Assembly: GCA_950097015.1 (NCBI GenBank)
Contig: CATNEN010000039.1
Coordinates: 12,130,001-12,194,000 of the forward strand
Length of the DNA: 64,000 bases
Source of the DNA: Macrostomum hystrix
Taxonomy: Eukaryota; Platyhelminthes; Macrostomidae
Direction of reading: 5' to 3'
Part shown: positions 11,843 to 25,600 of the stretch, piece by piece
How positions within the stretch are numbered: position 1 is the stretch's first letter
Layout: each line of letters begins with the position of its first letter
Notes under the pieces: model-generated
The model's database searches: none
Told to the model about the DNA's origin: nothing
What the model saw: the letters and a program-made list of their open reading frames with translations, nothing else
Translations under genes and position numbers: made by a program

Positions 11843-14800
11843 ATGCGATCCTCCGCTGGGCACGACGCGAGTTCGAATCCGCTCCACCGGCTGTACCAGA
11901 CTCGTCGACAGACGGGTAGCGCCGGACAGGAGCTCCTATGGAAGGTGTTTGAGGCCACCCGTACGGACGACGGAAAGGTGGGATGTTATTAATGCCGACA
12001 AAAATTAATACCCACATTATTTAGTGACAGTAGACCCTCAGCCAGCGAGAGGCAATAGTACGCATTTCGCACATACTTCACGCAGGCACACACTCACACA
12101 GGTGTGTACGTCTGCCCTGATTTTCTCATCTTCAGACAGAGTACACTTTCACTGTGCCTTGGAGGTTGGCCCTCATTGGCGTAAATTGCACGACAAGCCC
12201 TCAACCCTTCTCTACGCGGCTGCGCCAAAAATAAATGTGGTCTCGCCGCGGAATCGAGTTTAGAGACCTTCGTGCGAGAGGCAAACGCAACATTTGACAA
12301 CAGGAATGCAGATAACATTTACATTCAGCTACCCTGAGCGAAAGAGAAAACTTTCTCGCGCTTAATAAAATCAATATTCGATTAATCCAAATAAAAATAG
12401 GATAGAAATAAGCTGTTGATAGACAATCCATTTCTTCTCTGTCTCACCTGCAGCACCTTCCAATGCGATTATAAATCAACACTACACTTTCTCTACAGGA
12501 AACAAGAAAATTATTCTTTCTGTCAGTACTGAGAAGGTGAAAATTTCTAGGAAACGACTCACTCTCATGTCGCACAAGATCGCATGAGCATAGCGGCTTG
12601 GAGAGCAGAACAAGTAAAAAACCGGGTTGATGTTTTCTGTTTTGCTAGTTCCAGCTGTCAAACTGAGTACGAGGCGATCATTTGTTAAAAAACGTTTTTT
12701 CCCTCCGTCCAAATCGGTCACTCCGAAAGCTAAAATAGCTAGATTGCAACATATTTTGCTATAAAATAGCTATTTGCAGATAAAGTTGTCTAGGCCGGTT
12801 AAAAAAGTAAAAAGAGTAACTAATTGCGTTGTTCTCAGACAAAAATTTTCTCCCTTGGGCCGAGGCCGTCTGATCTGTTTGCCTCTTGCACGAAGGTCCC
12901 TGAGCTCAATTCCGCGGCGAGGCCACATTCATTTGGAGTGCGTTTGCTCACGGAAAGCTTCTTATATAATTTACATCCTTGAGGGCCAACCCCTCGAAGG
13001 TGAAGGTGTACATTTCTCGACGGTGAGAAAGTCAGGTCAGACCTAGGTGAGTGTGCTCGAGTATGATATCTATGTGCGAGAGTGCTCAAGAGTCAGCGGA
13101 ATGGTCACTTTCTGTCACCAATAGTTACTGTCACCAAATGATATGCCATGACCTTTCACAGCCCTCCTGTACATATTTTATGTATTATTTTTTATCCCTT
13201 GTCCCTTATTTTGGTTGGGATTCGAAAACACGACCTTTCTTTTAATAGTCCTAAGCTTCAACCACTTGACTTAGTTGCTATGCTCAAGAAATATGCAGAC
13301 CATTCTTAAGTTTTTTGTACTCGTAGGTAAATTGAAAAAAACAATTAGAAAAAAATACTACAACGACATTTAAAATCGCCAAAATTTTGAAAATAACAAT
13401 CACCAGGCTGTAAATACATTGCTTTCAGAGTTTATCTAAAGGTCATGTTTTTGCCGACACAGCCTCTATCTTATATGATAATTTTTAACAAAAACATTCC
13501 TACACATGTTGATTTCAAAATTAAAAATTCTAGAGAAAGAAAGACAATTTTTTATTAGAATAAAAGTGCATCGCGCGAAGCAGCTGCGGTTTCTAAGAAA
13601 AGGCTTTGAAGGCTTTCACTCGTGAGCAAAAAATCTGACAGGAAGTTGCTGGAGTCCGCCATCTCATAACAACAGTTTCTATAGCTTGGCCTAAATATAT
13701 ATATATATAACTAGTTATAGACTATATGCTATTATATCCCAGAGATTTACAGCTCAACACAGTTCAACGCCGAGTTTAAAAATTTAATTAGCAGTCGCAT
13801 TTTAACTAAATGCATCAGTTAAACAAACACTTGACGCGTGTGAGGTTGTTTTGACAGACGGTTCTGCTTATCTGCCTTGCCAATGCCAATGGCACTTCAA
13901 AAAGTACATGTTTTGACAAATATCATTACAGTTCAGTGATTGGCACTCGATCGCTATAGGTGACGTCGATAGGTGACGTCGATATCTAGCCTGTCTAATG
14001 CTATCAATCTAGTGCGTCATTTTACAAGGAGTGAGAATTTTCCGAAATCCCTTCTCAAACCCTGATAAAATCTTTATAACTATCTCTCCTGGTCTCACTC
14101 TATTAGCTGTGACCCGTTTTCTACTTGTCATTCGAGTTAGACCGAATTCAGACTAAAAATGGCGAATCGGAAATGAAGAAAAATAATCCACCAGGGTTTC
14201 TTTTTTAATCCGAATTTAGCCAGCGTCAAAAAAGACTAATAAAATTTGGCAAAAAATGCCCGGAAGTGACTTTGGGTCATGCTGACTGTCTGTTCTCATT
14301 CCGAACTTATGATAAGACAAAGACTAAAATGGATGGGCTGAAATTTAGGTGCCTTTCCGATCGCTCTCGCGGAATGATCAAAGGCTGTAGCCTGATTGGG
14401 GATGATTGAGTCTATGCTCAGTAGAGCCTCATTAAGACTAAAGTTAAGCCTGCTTTTATGGGCTGCAGATTGTACAGAGACGTGATCGGCCCAGTAGCAG
14501 CCGGATCGACCTCTATTTTTAGTCACCGAACACTCTCTCTCTCTTGCTACCTCTGTCTCTCTTAGCCCTTAGTTCGTTCATCCGGGTCACAATGCCCTGC
14601 CAGCGGCAGGACAATTGGGAATTGTCGAGATTGAACTTTTTCTGTCATCCGACCCCCCGCCCCTGACTAGAAGACAGGAGACACATTGGAGAACTTTTTT
14701 AATCTGCTCAAATCCCGACGGAATGAACGAGTTCCCTAGATGATCAATAGATAATGGGGCCTCGATTCATCATTTTCTAGGCATATTTGAATCGATTCTC

Positions 14801-17800
14801 TTTTTACGCATTTTTTTTACTTTAAATTTGTATCCCCTGAGTTTTTATAATGACGCGCTTGTAAAATTTCCATCGTCCGGCCTAGGAGGCGTCGCTGCTG
14901 GTGTTCGACAAGAAGATAGCGGACAAGCTTCACAAACCAAAGCGTCGGGAGACTGTGTCCGAAATCTTGCGCCGCGAAGTCCGCTACTTGGAGCGCTTCA
15001 AGCACCCGAAACTTCTGCAGATCTGGCATCCCGCCGAGGACAGTGGGTGAGGGCGCTGCGCACGAGAGTTGGCGTGGTGGGGCTGGCTCACTGGGGTTGG
15101 GGTGGTGGGGTGTACTCCCTGGGGTTGGGGCGGTGAGGCTTGCGCATCAGGGTTGGGGTGGTAGGGCGGGCTCACTGGGGTCGGGGTGGTGGGGCGGGCT
15201 CACTGGGGTTGGGGTGGTGGGGCATGCACATCAGGGTTGGGGTGGTGGGGCGTTTTACACTGGGGTTGGGGTGGTGGGGCGGGTACACTGGGGTTGGGGT
15301 GGTGGGGCGGGCTCCCTGGTGTTGGGGTGGTGGGGCGGGCTCCCTGGTGTTGGGGTGGTGGGGCGGGAACACTGGATGGGGGTGGTGGGGCGGGCTCACT
15401 GGGGTTGGGGTGGTGGGGCGGGCTCCCTGGTGTTGGGGTGGTGGGGCGGGAACACTGGATGGGGGTGGTGGGACGGGCTCGTTCTTGAGCTTGTGCGGCA
15501 GACATTTTTTTCGTTAAAGTAGGGTGGTTTTAACATGCGTATTTTAATGTCGATTGTCTGCTTGAATCTTTTAATTTATTGATTTTTTTACGCAAATATG
15601 AAGTAAATGAATTACAGTGACAGCTTGGCCTTTGCCACCGAGCCTATTTGGGGCAGCTTGGCTAACTTTCTAGGCAAGTGCGACAGAATTTCTCCAACAG
15701 TGCCGGCTGAAATCAAGGTAGGAGCTTGTTTAGCTGAACTTAAATTCCGAACTGAACTTAAAGCACACTTTTTGAAAGATAAAACGAATGGCAAGGATGT
15801 TGACAAGAGCCATGATAGTTTTAATGGGTTAGAGAATCGATCCTTAAATAGAATGTACCTTGGCGAGCGAGTGCTTGAGAGGGAAACAGAATCAGTCGTT
15901 AGATGGAATGTACATTGGCGAGCGAGTGCTTGAGAGGGAAACAGAATCAGTCGTTAGATGGAATGTACATTGGCGAGCGAGTGCTTGAGAGGGAAACAGA
16001 ATCAGTCGTTAGATGGAATTTACATTGCCGAGCGAGTGCTTGAGAGGGAAACAGAGTCAGTCGTTAGATGGAATGTACATTGGCGAGCGAGTGCTTGAGA
16101 GGGAAACAGAGTCAGTCGTTAGATGGAATGTACATTGCCGAGCGAGTGCTTGAGAGGGAAACAGAATCAGTCGTTAGATGGAATGTACAAATTGCCGAGC
16201 GACAGCTCGAGAAAGGTAAATAAAACTAGGCAAAACAAAACAAACAAAATTAGTTGCATGAACGCATGAAAAAAGTATTTTATCGACAATATTTTTGAAT
16301 TCGAAAATATTTTGCCTAGCAGCTTAGCTTATAATTACATCTGGCTTCCTGTTTCAAATGCAGCAGCTTTTAGCTTAATTGGTCATGTCTAATGCGAGGA
16401 CTTTCAGTCGAAGAAGCCCTCAGCGGTTTCCAAGACAAACAAAGGGCTTCTAAGAATTGAGTCGACTGTCCTGTCCATCTTGTCTGCGGAGCGAGAACGA
16501 CCAGCTGGCAACTGAGAAGCGTTTGAGATGCGTGACCGACTCAGTCCGTTCTGTCAGTCAACCAGCCAGCCCCATCGCAATGCACTTATTGTCTCCTCTA
16601 TATGAGAGGAGGCTGAATGTATAGATAAAAGCCCTGACTTGAATTCCGTGTCTATAATTTCTCTTGCGATGCTATTGCTAGCTAACAGCTTCTGCCTTTA
16701 AAAGTGAAATTTTGGAGAGATAAAAATGCGTGGCATGAAGTGGATAAATGAATGAGAAGCTGCGTGTCTGCTGTTACTGTCCCATTGTGCATGCTTGTGT
16801 GTCTGTTTCTCTTAACAGTAGAAACGCCACAGTAGAAGCGAGTATTTCGAATTTTTGTGAAAGTCCACCATTTCGATCAAAATTCTCCGACCTTTACGAT
16901 GAACTGCTCCAATGCTCTGTGACTAACTTTCATGGCGATTGGTTGAGTGTTTTAAGAGATATACAAAAAAGTGTGGGTATTTGAAATACCTCGCAGTCTT
17001 TCTGCAGTTAAACCATTATTTTCTGCTCCAGTACAAAAATTTCAACACCGGATCTATATAATAATTGCAGGAGGGTCTGACGGAAATGGAGATCAAACAT
17101 GGAATTTACCAGGTATTAAATAACTTCTTAAATGACTAAAATAGTGAGAAAAATGTATTACTTTTAAATGGAAATTTACAACTCTTAAACATAGGTGAAC
17201 GAGGCACTGAAGTATCTTCATTGCACACAGAAGGTGATTCACGGCAACCTCAGCCCCAGCTCCATCCTGATCACCAAGCGAGGCTGCTGGAAACTTTCTG
17301 GCCTCGGATTCGTGGAAAAATCTAGCGCGCTTCACGTGAGCAGCTCAGTAGATTTTCATTAACTTTTTTGAGCTCAAGTGTCCCTTTTCGGGTATCAATG
17401 TCCCTTTTGCGCGCCCTCAAAATTCCACATTGACAACTGCGAAATTCTATGTTAATAAGATTGTACCATGACTACGTGGCTATCGGGCGGGCTGATATTC
17501 GATTATTGCCATAGACGATGTCATTTTGGCCCGAAAAGTTGGGCCGATAATGGATTATTTTTGTGTATTTTAACGTATAGCCACATACTATAAGCCACAT
17601 AGTCTATGGTACAATCACAGTATTACCCAGGCTTTGCGGGCGATAATGAGAAATCCCTCGGGCGCCTTCGGCGCCCTCTGGCTTTCCCATTATCGCCCTG
17701 AAAGCCTGGGTAATAATATACTATTGTCCTAAACTTCATCAATGCAAAAAATTTGCGGGCACTATGTTGGAGATAGGCAGAAAGTTGAGAAAGTCTATGG

Positions 17801-19675
17801 TCAAAAGCTATTTCTTCCGTGGATGGACAATCTTTGTGCCATAGACTAAACACTCGGATTAATCGAGAGGACGGGGCTAGGGAGCCGCGTTTTGAAGCAA
17901 CTGTTCTAGAAAGTTCTGTCAGCCCAATCAACTACTGACTAAGAAAGTTGAGCTGTGCGAATCTGCCCGACCAACTGATCAGTGGTCTGTCAACAGAGGA
18001 GTTGAATTGGGTGTCGTCAGAGTCAGCAACCCGCTATTTGGAAGAATTGAGTGTCGAGTTCGCTCGACAACTAGACACTGAAGAAATTGAACGAGAAGGA
18101 ATCCCGATGTCCTCTGAAAGACGGATGGCGGACGCTGTGACGAGGTTTCAAAAGTTTTTGACTGATAAGCAATTGTCATCAGATCTGATGCGAGTACCTC
18201 CTACTATTTTGAACAACTATCTGCGTCTCTTCTATTCAACGCTAAGGACCCAGGATGGCCTGTTCTACGCGCCTCCAACACTGCTTTGCATTCGAGCCGG
18301 ACTATATTGAAAACTAATTCGGCTGAGCACACTGGCAGTGGGTGTAGTCAATGGCCTGGTTCGATTTCTAGTACGAGCGTAAACAAGAATATTATGTTCT
18401 CACTTCTTAGAAGCCGAGGTAGGCAGAAGATCGCTAGAAGGTTAATTAACGAAGTTACCGGGGGTGAGTGGCGAAGCGGTTAACGCGTTTGCCTCTCGCA
18501 CCAAGGTCCCATTTGGGTCGCAGCAGCGGAGGAAGGAGGGCCAACCTCCATGGCCTATGGAAATTGTGCACTACTGGACGGTGAGAAAGTCAGGGCAAAT
18601 GTACACACCTGTGTGAGAGTGTGCATGTGTGCTATGGAGTCAGCGAAATTGGCAGAATGGCCGCCTCTCGCTGGCTGCAGGTCTAGTGTCACCAAATGAT
18701 GTGCCAGTGTCCACAGCCCTTCTGCTAATAATAATAATATTATTAACGAATCTAAAAGTAATTCTCAAACTGTATCTTTAGTTTTTTGTTGCGATAGTTA
18801 ATGTATCGTTAATAACTTTTCTGCGTGAGTTTTTCTTTACAAAACAGGCATCTGATTATTGTTTATGACTTTCAGGAGGCCTACAATTTTACCCAGTGGA
18901 CGTCGAAGCTGCCAAAACTGGCCCAGCCAGATTTGGACTATCTGGCGCCGGACCTGCAGATTTACGGCAAGGCCACCCAAGCCTGCGACATTTTCTCCCT
19001 TGGTCTCGTTGTTCATTCCATCTTTAACAGGGGCGTCTCATTGCTGGACGCTGGACGAAGCAGTCAGCAGTACCATCGCAAGGTCGAAGAGGTGAAAATT
19101 TCGTGCCGAAGTGTGATTAAGGTGTCAGGATCAAGGTGTCAGGATCAAGGTGTCAGGATCAAGGTGTCAGGATCAAGGTGTCATGATCAAGGTGTCAGGA
19201 TCAAGGTGTCAGGATCAAGGAGGTGTCAGGATCAAGGTGTCATGATCAAGGTGTCAGGATCAAGGTGTCAGGATCAAGGTGTCAGGATCAAGGTGTCAGG
19301 ATCAAGGTGTCAGGATCAAGGTGTCAGGATCAAGGTGTCAGGATCAAGGTGTCAGGATCAAGGTGTCAGGATCAAGGAGGTGTCAGGATCAAGGTGTCAG
19401 GATCAAGGTGTCAGGATCAAGGTGTCAGGATCAAGGTGTCAGGATCAAGGTGTCAGGATCATAATTTCCAGACGTCTAGTATCGAAAAAATATATAGCTT
19501 TCAATCCAACACCGTGACAGCATTGAGTAACTCAGACAGCTCATGAAATGACTTTCAGCTGCCGGTGAATGTGCCAAAGGCTCTGACTCAGCTGCCATGC
19601 GAACTGGCCGACATGGTGGAGAAAATGCTGGACAGGGAGCCCAGGCACAGGCCGTCTGCACAGCTGCTCAGCATG
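11843..19675 (+). CDS. SCYL2: SCYL2 exons 1-7: degenerate protein kinase domain
   Basis: Exon 1 ends LLWKVFEATRTDDGK and exon 2 opens EASLLVFDKK, as in SCYL2, keeping the Lys of the usual VAIK position. Exon 3 has LAFATEPIWGSLANFLG. In exon 5 the catalytic loop reads HGNLSPSS, so the HRD aspartate is Asn, and the DFG position reads GLG. Exon 6 has YLAPDL-x-x-YGKAT-x-ACDIFSLGLV, the APE and subdomain IX region. Exon 7 ends with RHRPSAQLLSM. Loss of the HRD and DFG acidic residues predicts little or no phosphotransfer, as expected for the SCY1-like family. Exon 4 is only 42 bp. Confidence 0.9.
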
Positions 19676-22600
19676 GTAGGCAAGGCCCCTTCACTATCCG
19701 CCCCTTCACTATCCGCCCCTTCACTATCCGCCCCTTCACTATCCGCCCCTTCACTATCCGCCCCCTCACTATCCGCTCCTTCACTATCCGCCCCCTCACT
19801 ATCCGCTCCTTCACTATCCGCCCCCTCACTATCCGCTCCTTCACTATCCGCCCCCTCACTATCCGCTCCTTCACTATCCGGCCCTTTGCTTATCACCCTC
19901 GGAGATTTAGGATGCAGAATTGCAATGCGGGGAAGAATTCCGGTAGCGGCATTCGCAGATTTTAAAAGCCAGCTACGAGAGGCACATTTTTCAGTGTCAC
20001 GCCGCCTGATATTTCGCCTGAAGCGATCTCAAAGGATTTCGAAGCGAACAAGCCGACGCTGCCAACCCCAACTCCGCCGCAAACTCCGCCGTCACCGCCA
20101 GTCTTCACCCATTCGCGTCCCTTCCGTAGGGGCGCATTTTTTTATCTCTTGATTCTAATCTCCTTCGTTCAGCCTCCCCGCCTTAACCCCCTCACCTCTT
20201 TGCATTTGAATTCGCATTTGAAGCCTGTCGTGTCTGCGTGTCTCTCTGGACTCGTCTTGTGTTGACTTTCATGACTAGCGCCATATAGAAGTGCTTGGTG
20301 GCATACTGGATGTTTGACTTGCTCTGGCAGTAGCCGTCTGACACCAACATATCCCAGTGATCACGGCCGCCAATTAATTTTTCCAATGTCAATTTTTAAG
20401 CATTTATTTAGACAAGCCATCCCTTGCCCAAACGCTGCAGAACAAGTACTTTCAAGACCCTCTTCTGCTGGCCTTGGAGGGCCTGGTGACCTGCGAAGCA
20501 AAGACGGTTGAACAGAAGAAGGAATTCTTCAGCCTGCTCATGCAGACCATGATGCGAGAACAGTTTCCCAAGGTAAGGTGGCACTCCTGACTCTCCTGAC
20601 TCTCCTAACTCTCCTGACTCTCCTGATACTACTGACTCTCCTGACTCTCCTGACTCTCCTGACTCTCCTGACTCTCCTGACTCTCCTGACTCTCCTGAAT
20701 CTCCTGAATCTCCTGAATCTCCTGAATCTCCTGACTCTCCTGAATCTCCTGACTCTCCTGAATCTCCTGAATCTCCTGACTCTCCTGACTCTCCTGAATC
20801 TCCTGAATCTCCTGACTCTCCTGACTCTCCTGACTCTCCTGACACTACTGAGTCTCCTGACTCTCCTGACTCTCCTGACACTCCTGACTCTCCTGACTCT
20901 CCTGACTCTCCTGACTCTCCTGACTCTCCTGACTCTCCTGACTCTCCTGACTCTCCTGACTCTCCTGACTCTCCTGACTCTCTGACTCTCCTGAATCTCC
21001 TGAATCTCCTGACTCTCCTGAATCTCCTGAATCTCCTGACTCTCCTGACACTCCTGAATCTCCTGAATCTCCTGACTCTCCTGAATCTCCTGAATCTCCT
21101 GACTCTCCTGAATCTCCTGAATCTCCTGAATCTCCTGACTCTCCTGACTCTCCTGACTCTCCTGACACTACTGAGTCTCCTGACTCTCCTGACTCTCCTG
21201 ACACTCCTGACTCTCCTGACTCTCCTGACTCTCCTGACACTCCTGACTCTCCTGACTCTCCTGACTCTCCTGACTCTCCTGACTCTCCTGACACTCCTGA
21301 CACTCCTGACTCTCCTGACTCTCCTGACTCTCCTGACACTCCTGACTCTCCTGAATCTCCTGACTCTCCTGACTCTCCTGACACTACTGACTCTCCTGAC
21401 TCTCCTGACACTCCTGACTCTCCTGAATCTCCTGACTCTCCTGACTCTCCTGACACTACTGACTCTCCTGACTCTCCTGACTCTCCTGACACTACTGACT
21501 CTCCTGACTCTCCTGACTCTCCTGACACTACTGAGTCTCCTGACTCTCCTGACTCTCCTGACACTACTGAGTCTCCTGACTCTCCTGACTCTCCTGACTC
21601 TCCTGACTCTCCTGACTCTCCTGACTCTCTGACTCTCCTGAATCTCCTGAATCTCCTGACTCTCCTGAATCTCCTGAATCTCCTGACTCTCCTGACACTC
21701 CTGAATCTCCTGAATCTCCTGACTCTCCTGAATCTCCTGAATCTCCTGACTCTCCTGAATCTCCTGAATCTCCTGAATCTCCTGACTCTCCTGACTCTCC
21801 TGACTCTCCTGACACTACTGAGTCTCCTGACTCTCCTGACTCTCCTGACTCTCCTGACTCTCCTGACTCTCCTGACACTCCTGACTCTCCTGACTCTCCT
21901 GACTCTCCTGACTCTCCTGACTCTCCTGACACTCCTGACTCTCCTGACTCTCCTGACTCTCCTGACACTCCTGACTCTCCTGACTCTCCTGACTCTCCTG
22001 ACTCTCCTGACTCTCCTGACACTCCTGACACTCCTGACTCTCCTGACTCTCCTGACTCTCCTGACACTCCTGACTCTCCTGAATCTCCTGACTCTCCTGA
22101 CTCTCCTGACACTACTGACTCTCCTGACTCTCCTGACACTCCTGACTCTCCTGAATCTCCTGACTCTCCTGACTCTCCTGACACTACTGACTCTCCTGAC
22201 TCTCCTGACTCTCCTGACACTACTGACTCTCCTGACTCTCCTGACTCTCCTGACACTACTGAGTCTCCTGACTCTCCTGACTCTCCTGACTCTCCTGACT
22301 CTCCTGACTCTCCTGACACTACTGAGTCTCCTGACTCTCCTGACTCTCCTGACTCTCCTGACTCTCCTGATACTACTGACTCTCCTGACTCTCCTGAAAT
22401 TTAATCTATTTGGGATTACGATAAGACTTCCTAATTATACTTAATAATGGTCTAATATATTTGGGCAGTAATGCATATAAAACTACAAGCATACAAGTAA
22501 AGTTAGTAAAATCTTTGCCCTAAACCGCCCCGACCTTGACTACTGTAAATGCAGTCAAACTGTTACGTAACCACTAGAATTCTTTAACTAGCTCTTATTT

Positions 22601-25600
22601 CCTCACTTCAACCGACAATTCTGAGCTACTCAAAATCTACAAGATGGATTATTAATCAATCAAGAATGCTGCCTTAAACAGCAGTTTGGTTATGCTACAG
22701 GCGAAATCCCAGTTGTGTGGCGCTTATCAAGGAAACAATTTTTCCGCCCAATTCAGTTAAATATTTCATAGAATGGTTTGCGAAACATGGTTAGTGTGAT
22801 GCATTGCGATAGACTAACCATCTACTACTTAGTGTTTAACCATTTTAGTATCGAATTTTTTTTCGGAGACTGTGTGAATTATCGATCGATAAGACCGTGA
22901 CTTAGAGACTGAGTGAGCAAGGCGGATACTTGGCGGTAGGTTTCAAGAAAAGGACGAAAAGAAGTGTGATAAGGAGGCCGCGAGTTTAAATGGGAGAGTG
23001 TGAATGGGAGAGTGTGAATGGGAGATTGTGAATGGGAGAGAGTGAATGGGAGAGAGTGAATGGGAGAGTGTGAATGGGAGAGTGTGAATGGGAGAGTGTG
23101 AATGGGAGAGTGTGAATGGGAGAGAGTGAATGGGAGAGTGTGAATGGGAGAGTGTGAATGGGAGAGTGTGAATGGAAGAGTGTGAATGGGAGATTGTGAA
23201 TGGGAGAGAGTGAATGGGAGAGAGTGAATGGAAGAGTGTGAATGGGAGAGAGTGAATGGGAGAGAGTGAATGGAAGAGTGTGAATGGGAGAGAGTGAATG
23301 GGAGAGTGTGAATGGGAGAGTGTGAATGGGAGAGTGTGAATGGGAGAGAGTGTGAATGGGAGAGTGTGAATGGGAGAGTGTGAATGGGAGAGAGTGAATG
23401 GGAGAGTGTGAATGGGAGAGTGTGAATGGGAGAGTGTGAATGGGAGAGAGTGTGAATGGGAGAGTGTGAATGGGAGAGAGTGTGAATGGGAGAGTGTGAA
23501 TGGGAGAGAGTGTGAATGGGGAGTGTGAATGGGAGAGAGTGTGAATGGGGAGTGTGAATGGGAGAGTGTGAATGGGAGAGTGTGAATGGGAGAGAGTGTG
23601 AATGGGAGAGTGTGAATGGGAGAGAGTGTGAATGGGGAGTGTGAATGGGAGAGTGTGAATGGGAGAGTGTGAATGGGAGAGAGTGTGAATGGGAGAGTGT
23701 GAATGGGAGAGAGTGTGAATGGGAGAGTGTGAATGGGAGAGAGTGTGAATGGGGAGTGTGAATGGGAGAGAGTGTGAATGGGGAGTGTGAATGGGAGAGT
23801 GTGAATGGGAGAGTGTGAATGGGAGAGAGTGTGAATGGGAGAGTGTGAATGGGAGAGAGTGTGAATGGGGAGTGTGAATGGGAGAGTGTGAATGGGAGAG
23901 TGTGAATGGGAGAGAGTGTGAATGGGAGAGTGTGAATGGGGAGTGTGAATGGGGAGTGTGAATGGGAGAGAGTGTGAATGGGAGAGTGTGAATGGGGAGT
24001 GTGAATGGGGAGTGTGAATGGGAGAGTGTGAATGGGGAGTGTGAATGGGGAGTGTGAATGGAATAGTGTGAATTGGAGTGTGTGTAGTGGTGATTGCTGA
24101 TGCCAGTTGTCAAAAAGCATCATGATAAATACATATTTTTTTCTGAGCCAGGATAACAATGACTTTTCAACCCTCCTTAGTTCACCGTCAGGTCACAGCT
24201 GTTTCTAAACAGTATTAGCATCAGTAAAGAATAGCCTGCTAGCTACACTGAAATCGGGTTATCCCATGTCACACAGGCCAGGTTAGGTGAGTCATATGAG
24301 ATCGAGGATAAAAATTACTTGGGAGTAGAAAAGACACATTTTTCGTTTAATTTCCTTGGTGTCAAATGTAATGTATTTACATTTTCTTTTTGATAGAAAC
24401 AGTTGAAGTTTTTCTTTTATTATAACACACAGACAAGACATTGTTATAGAAGTGTTGACCACTGACAGGATAGTGCTGACCCACTGACAGGATAGTGCTG
24501 ACCCACTGACAGGATAGTGCTGACCCACTGACAGGATAGTGCTGACCCACTGACAGGATTGTGTTGTTGACCCACTGACAGGATTGTGTTGCTGACCCAC
24601 TGACAGGTTAGTTCTGACCCACTGACAAGACAGTGCTGACCCACTGACAAGACAGTGCTGACCCACTGACAGGATTGTGCTGACCCACAGACTGGATTGT
24701 GCTGACCCACAGACTGGATTGTGCTGACCCACAGACTGGATTGTGCTGACCCACTGACAGGATAGTGCTGACCCACTGACAGGATTGTGTTGACCCACAG
24801 ACTGGATTGTGCTGACCCACTGACAGGATTGTGCTGACCCACTGACAAGACAGTGCTGACCCACTGACAAGACAGTGCTGACCCACTGACAGGATTGTGC
24901 TGACCCACAGACTGGATTGTGCTGACCCACAGACTGGATTGTGCTGACCCACAGACAGGATTGTGCTGACCCACAGACTGGATTGTGCTGACCCACAGAC
25001 TGGATTGTGCTGACCCACAGACTGGATTGTGCTGACCCACAGACTGGATTGTGCTGACCCACTGACAGTATAGTGCTGACCCGCTGACAGTACAGTGCTG
25101 ACCCACTGACAGTACAGTGCTGACCCACTGACAGTACAGTGCTGACCCACTGACAGGATAGGAAAGAATCCACTAATTGATTATTGACTGGATGCTGAAT
25201 CTCTTCAAAAACATTCCATTCCAGAATATCCTATTCAAGCGTGTTTGCCCGCTAATCGCTGAGAATCTTCACCTAGCGGCCGACCTGACGCCCTACGTTC
25301 TGCCCTGCCTGCTGCGGGCGGTGATGCAGGTTGGGCCAGATGAGTTCAGGCAGCACCTGTGTGATCACACTCTCGGCGTGCTGCGGCGACCCAAGACTGC
25401 CCAGGTGAGATGTGCGGACTGTTGCGGCTGGTCTGGAATCGGAAGTTTGAGAAAGAGAAAAGTGGAAGGGAGACAGGAGAGGAGAGGAGAAAGAGGTGAG
25501 TAGAATGGGGAGATAAGAGAAAAGAGAGGAGAGAGGAAAAATAAAATAGGAAAGACGATAATTATTTCAGGGGTCGGTGGCAGAGCATCTCGTGCCAAAG

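Noticed and set aside
14828-15136. ORF starting before SCYL2 exon 2 in another frame
   Set aside because: Shadow of exon 2; the real frame reads EASLLVFDKK after the CCTAG acceptor.
15043-15522. Gly/Trp-rich ORFs over the G-rich array
   Set aside because: Repeat artefact inside an intron whose flanking exons splice in phase without it.
16748-16984. 78-codon ORF in SCYL2 intron 3
   Set aside because: No recognisable domain and not needed between exons 3 and 4, which align directly with the family.
20412-20440. Upstream acceptor for SCYL2 exon 8 after TTATTTAG
   Set aside because: It would break phase with exon 7; the acceptor ending at 20440 keeps phase and family alignment.
20845-22319. 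Minus-strand ORFs of 239 and 251 codons made of Ser-Gly-Glu repeats
   Set aside because: They exist only because a 9-bp unit keeps every frame open; no signal peptide, no flanking coding sequence, and the array lies in an SCYL2 intron.
22879-24159. Minus-strand ORF of 426 codons rich in His-Ser-Pro-Thr-Leu
   Set aside because: Product of the 14-bp array; several frames are open at once and ends fall in unrelated sequence.
24292-25173. Minus-strand ORFs with Val-Gly-Gln-His repeats
   Set aside because: A 22-bp unit rotates through three frames, giving parallel open frames; no domain or signal sequence.
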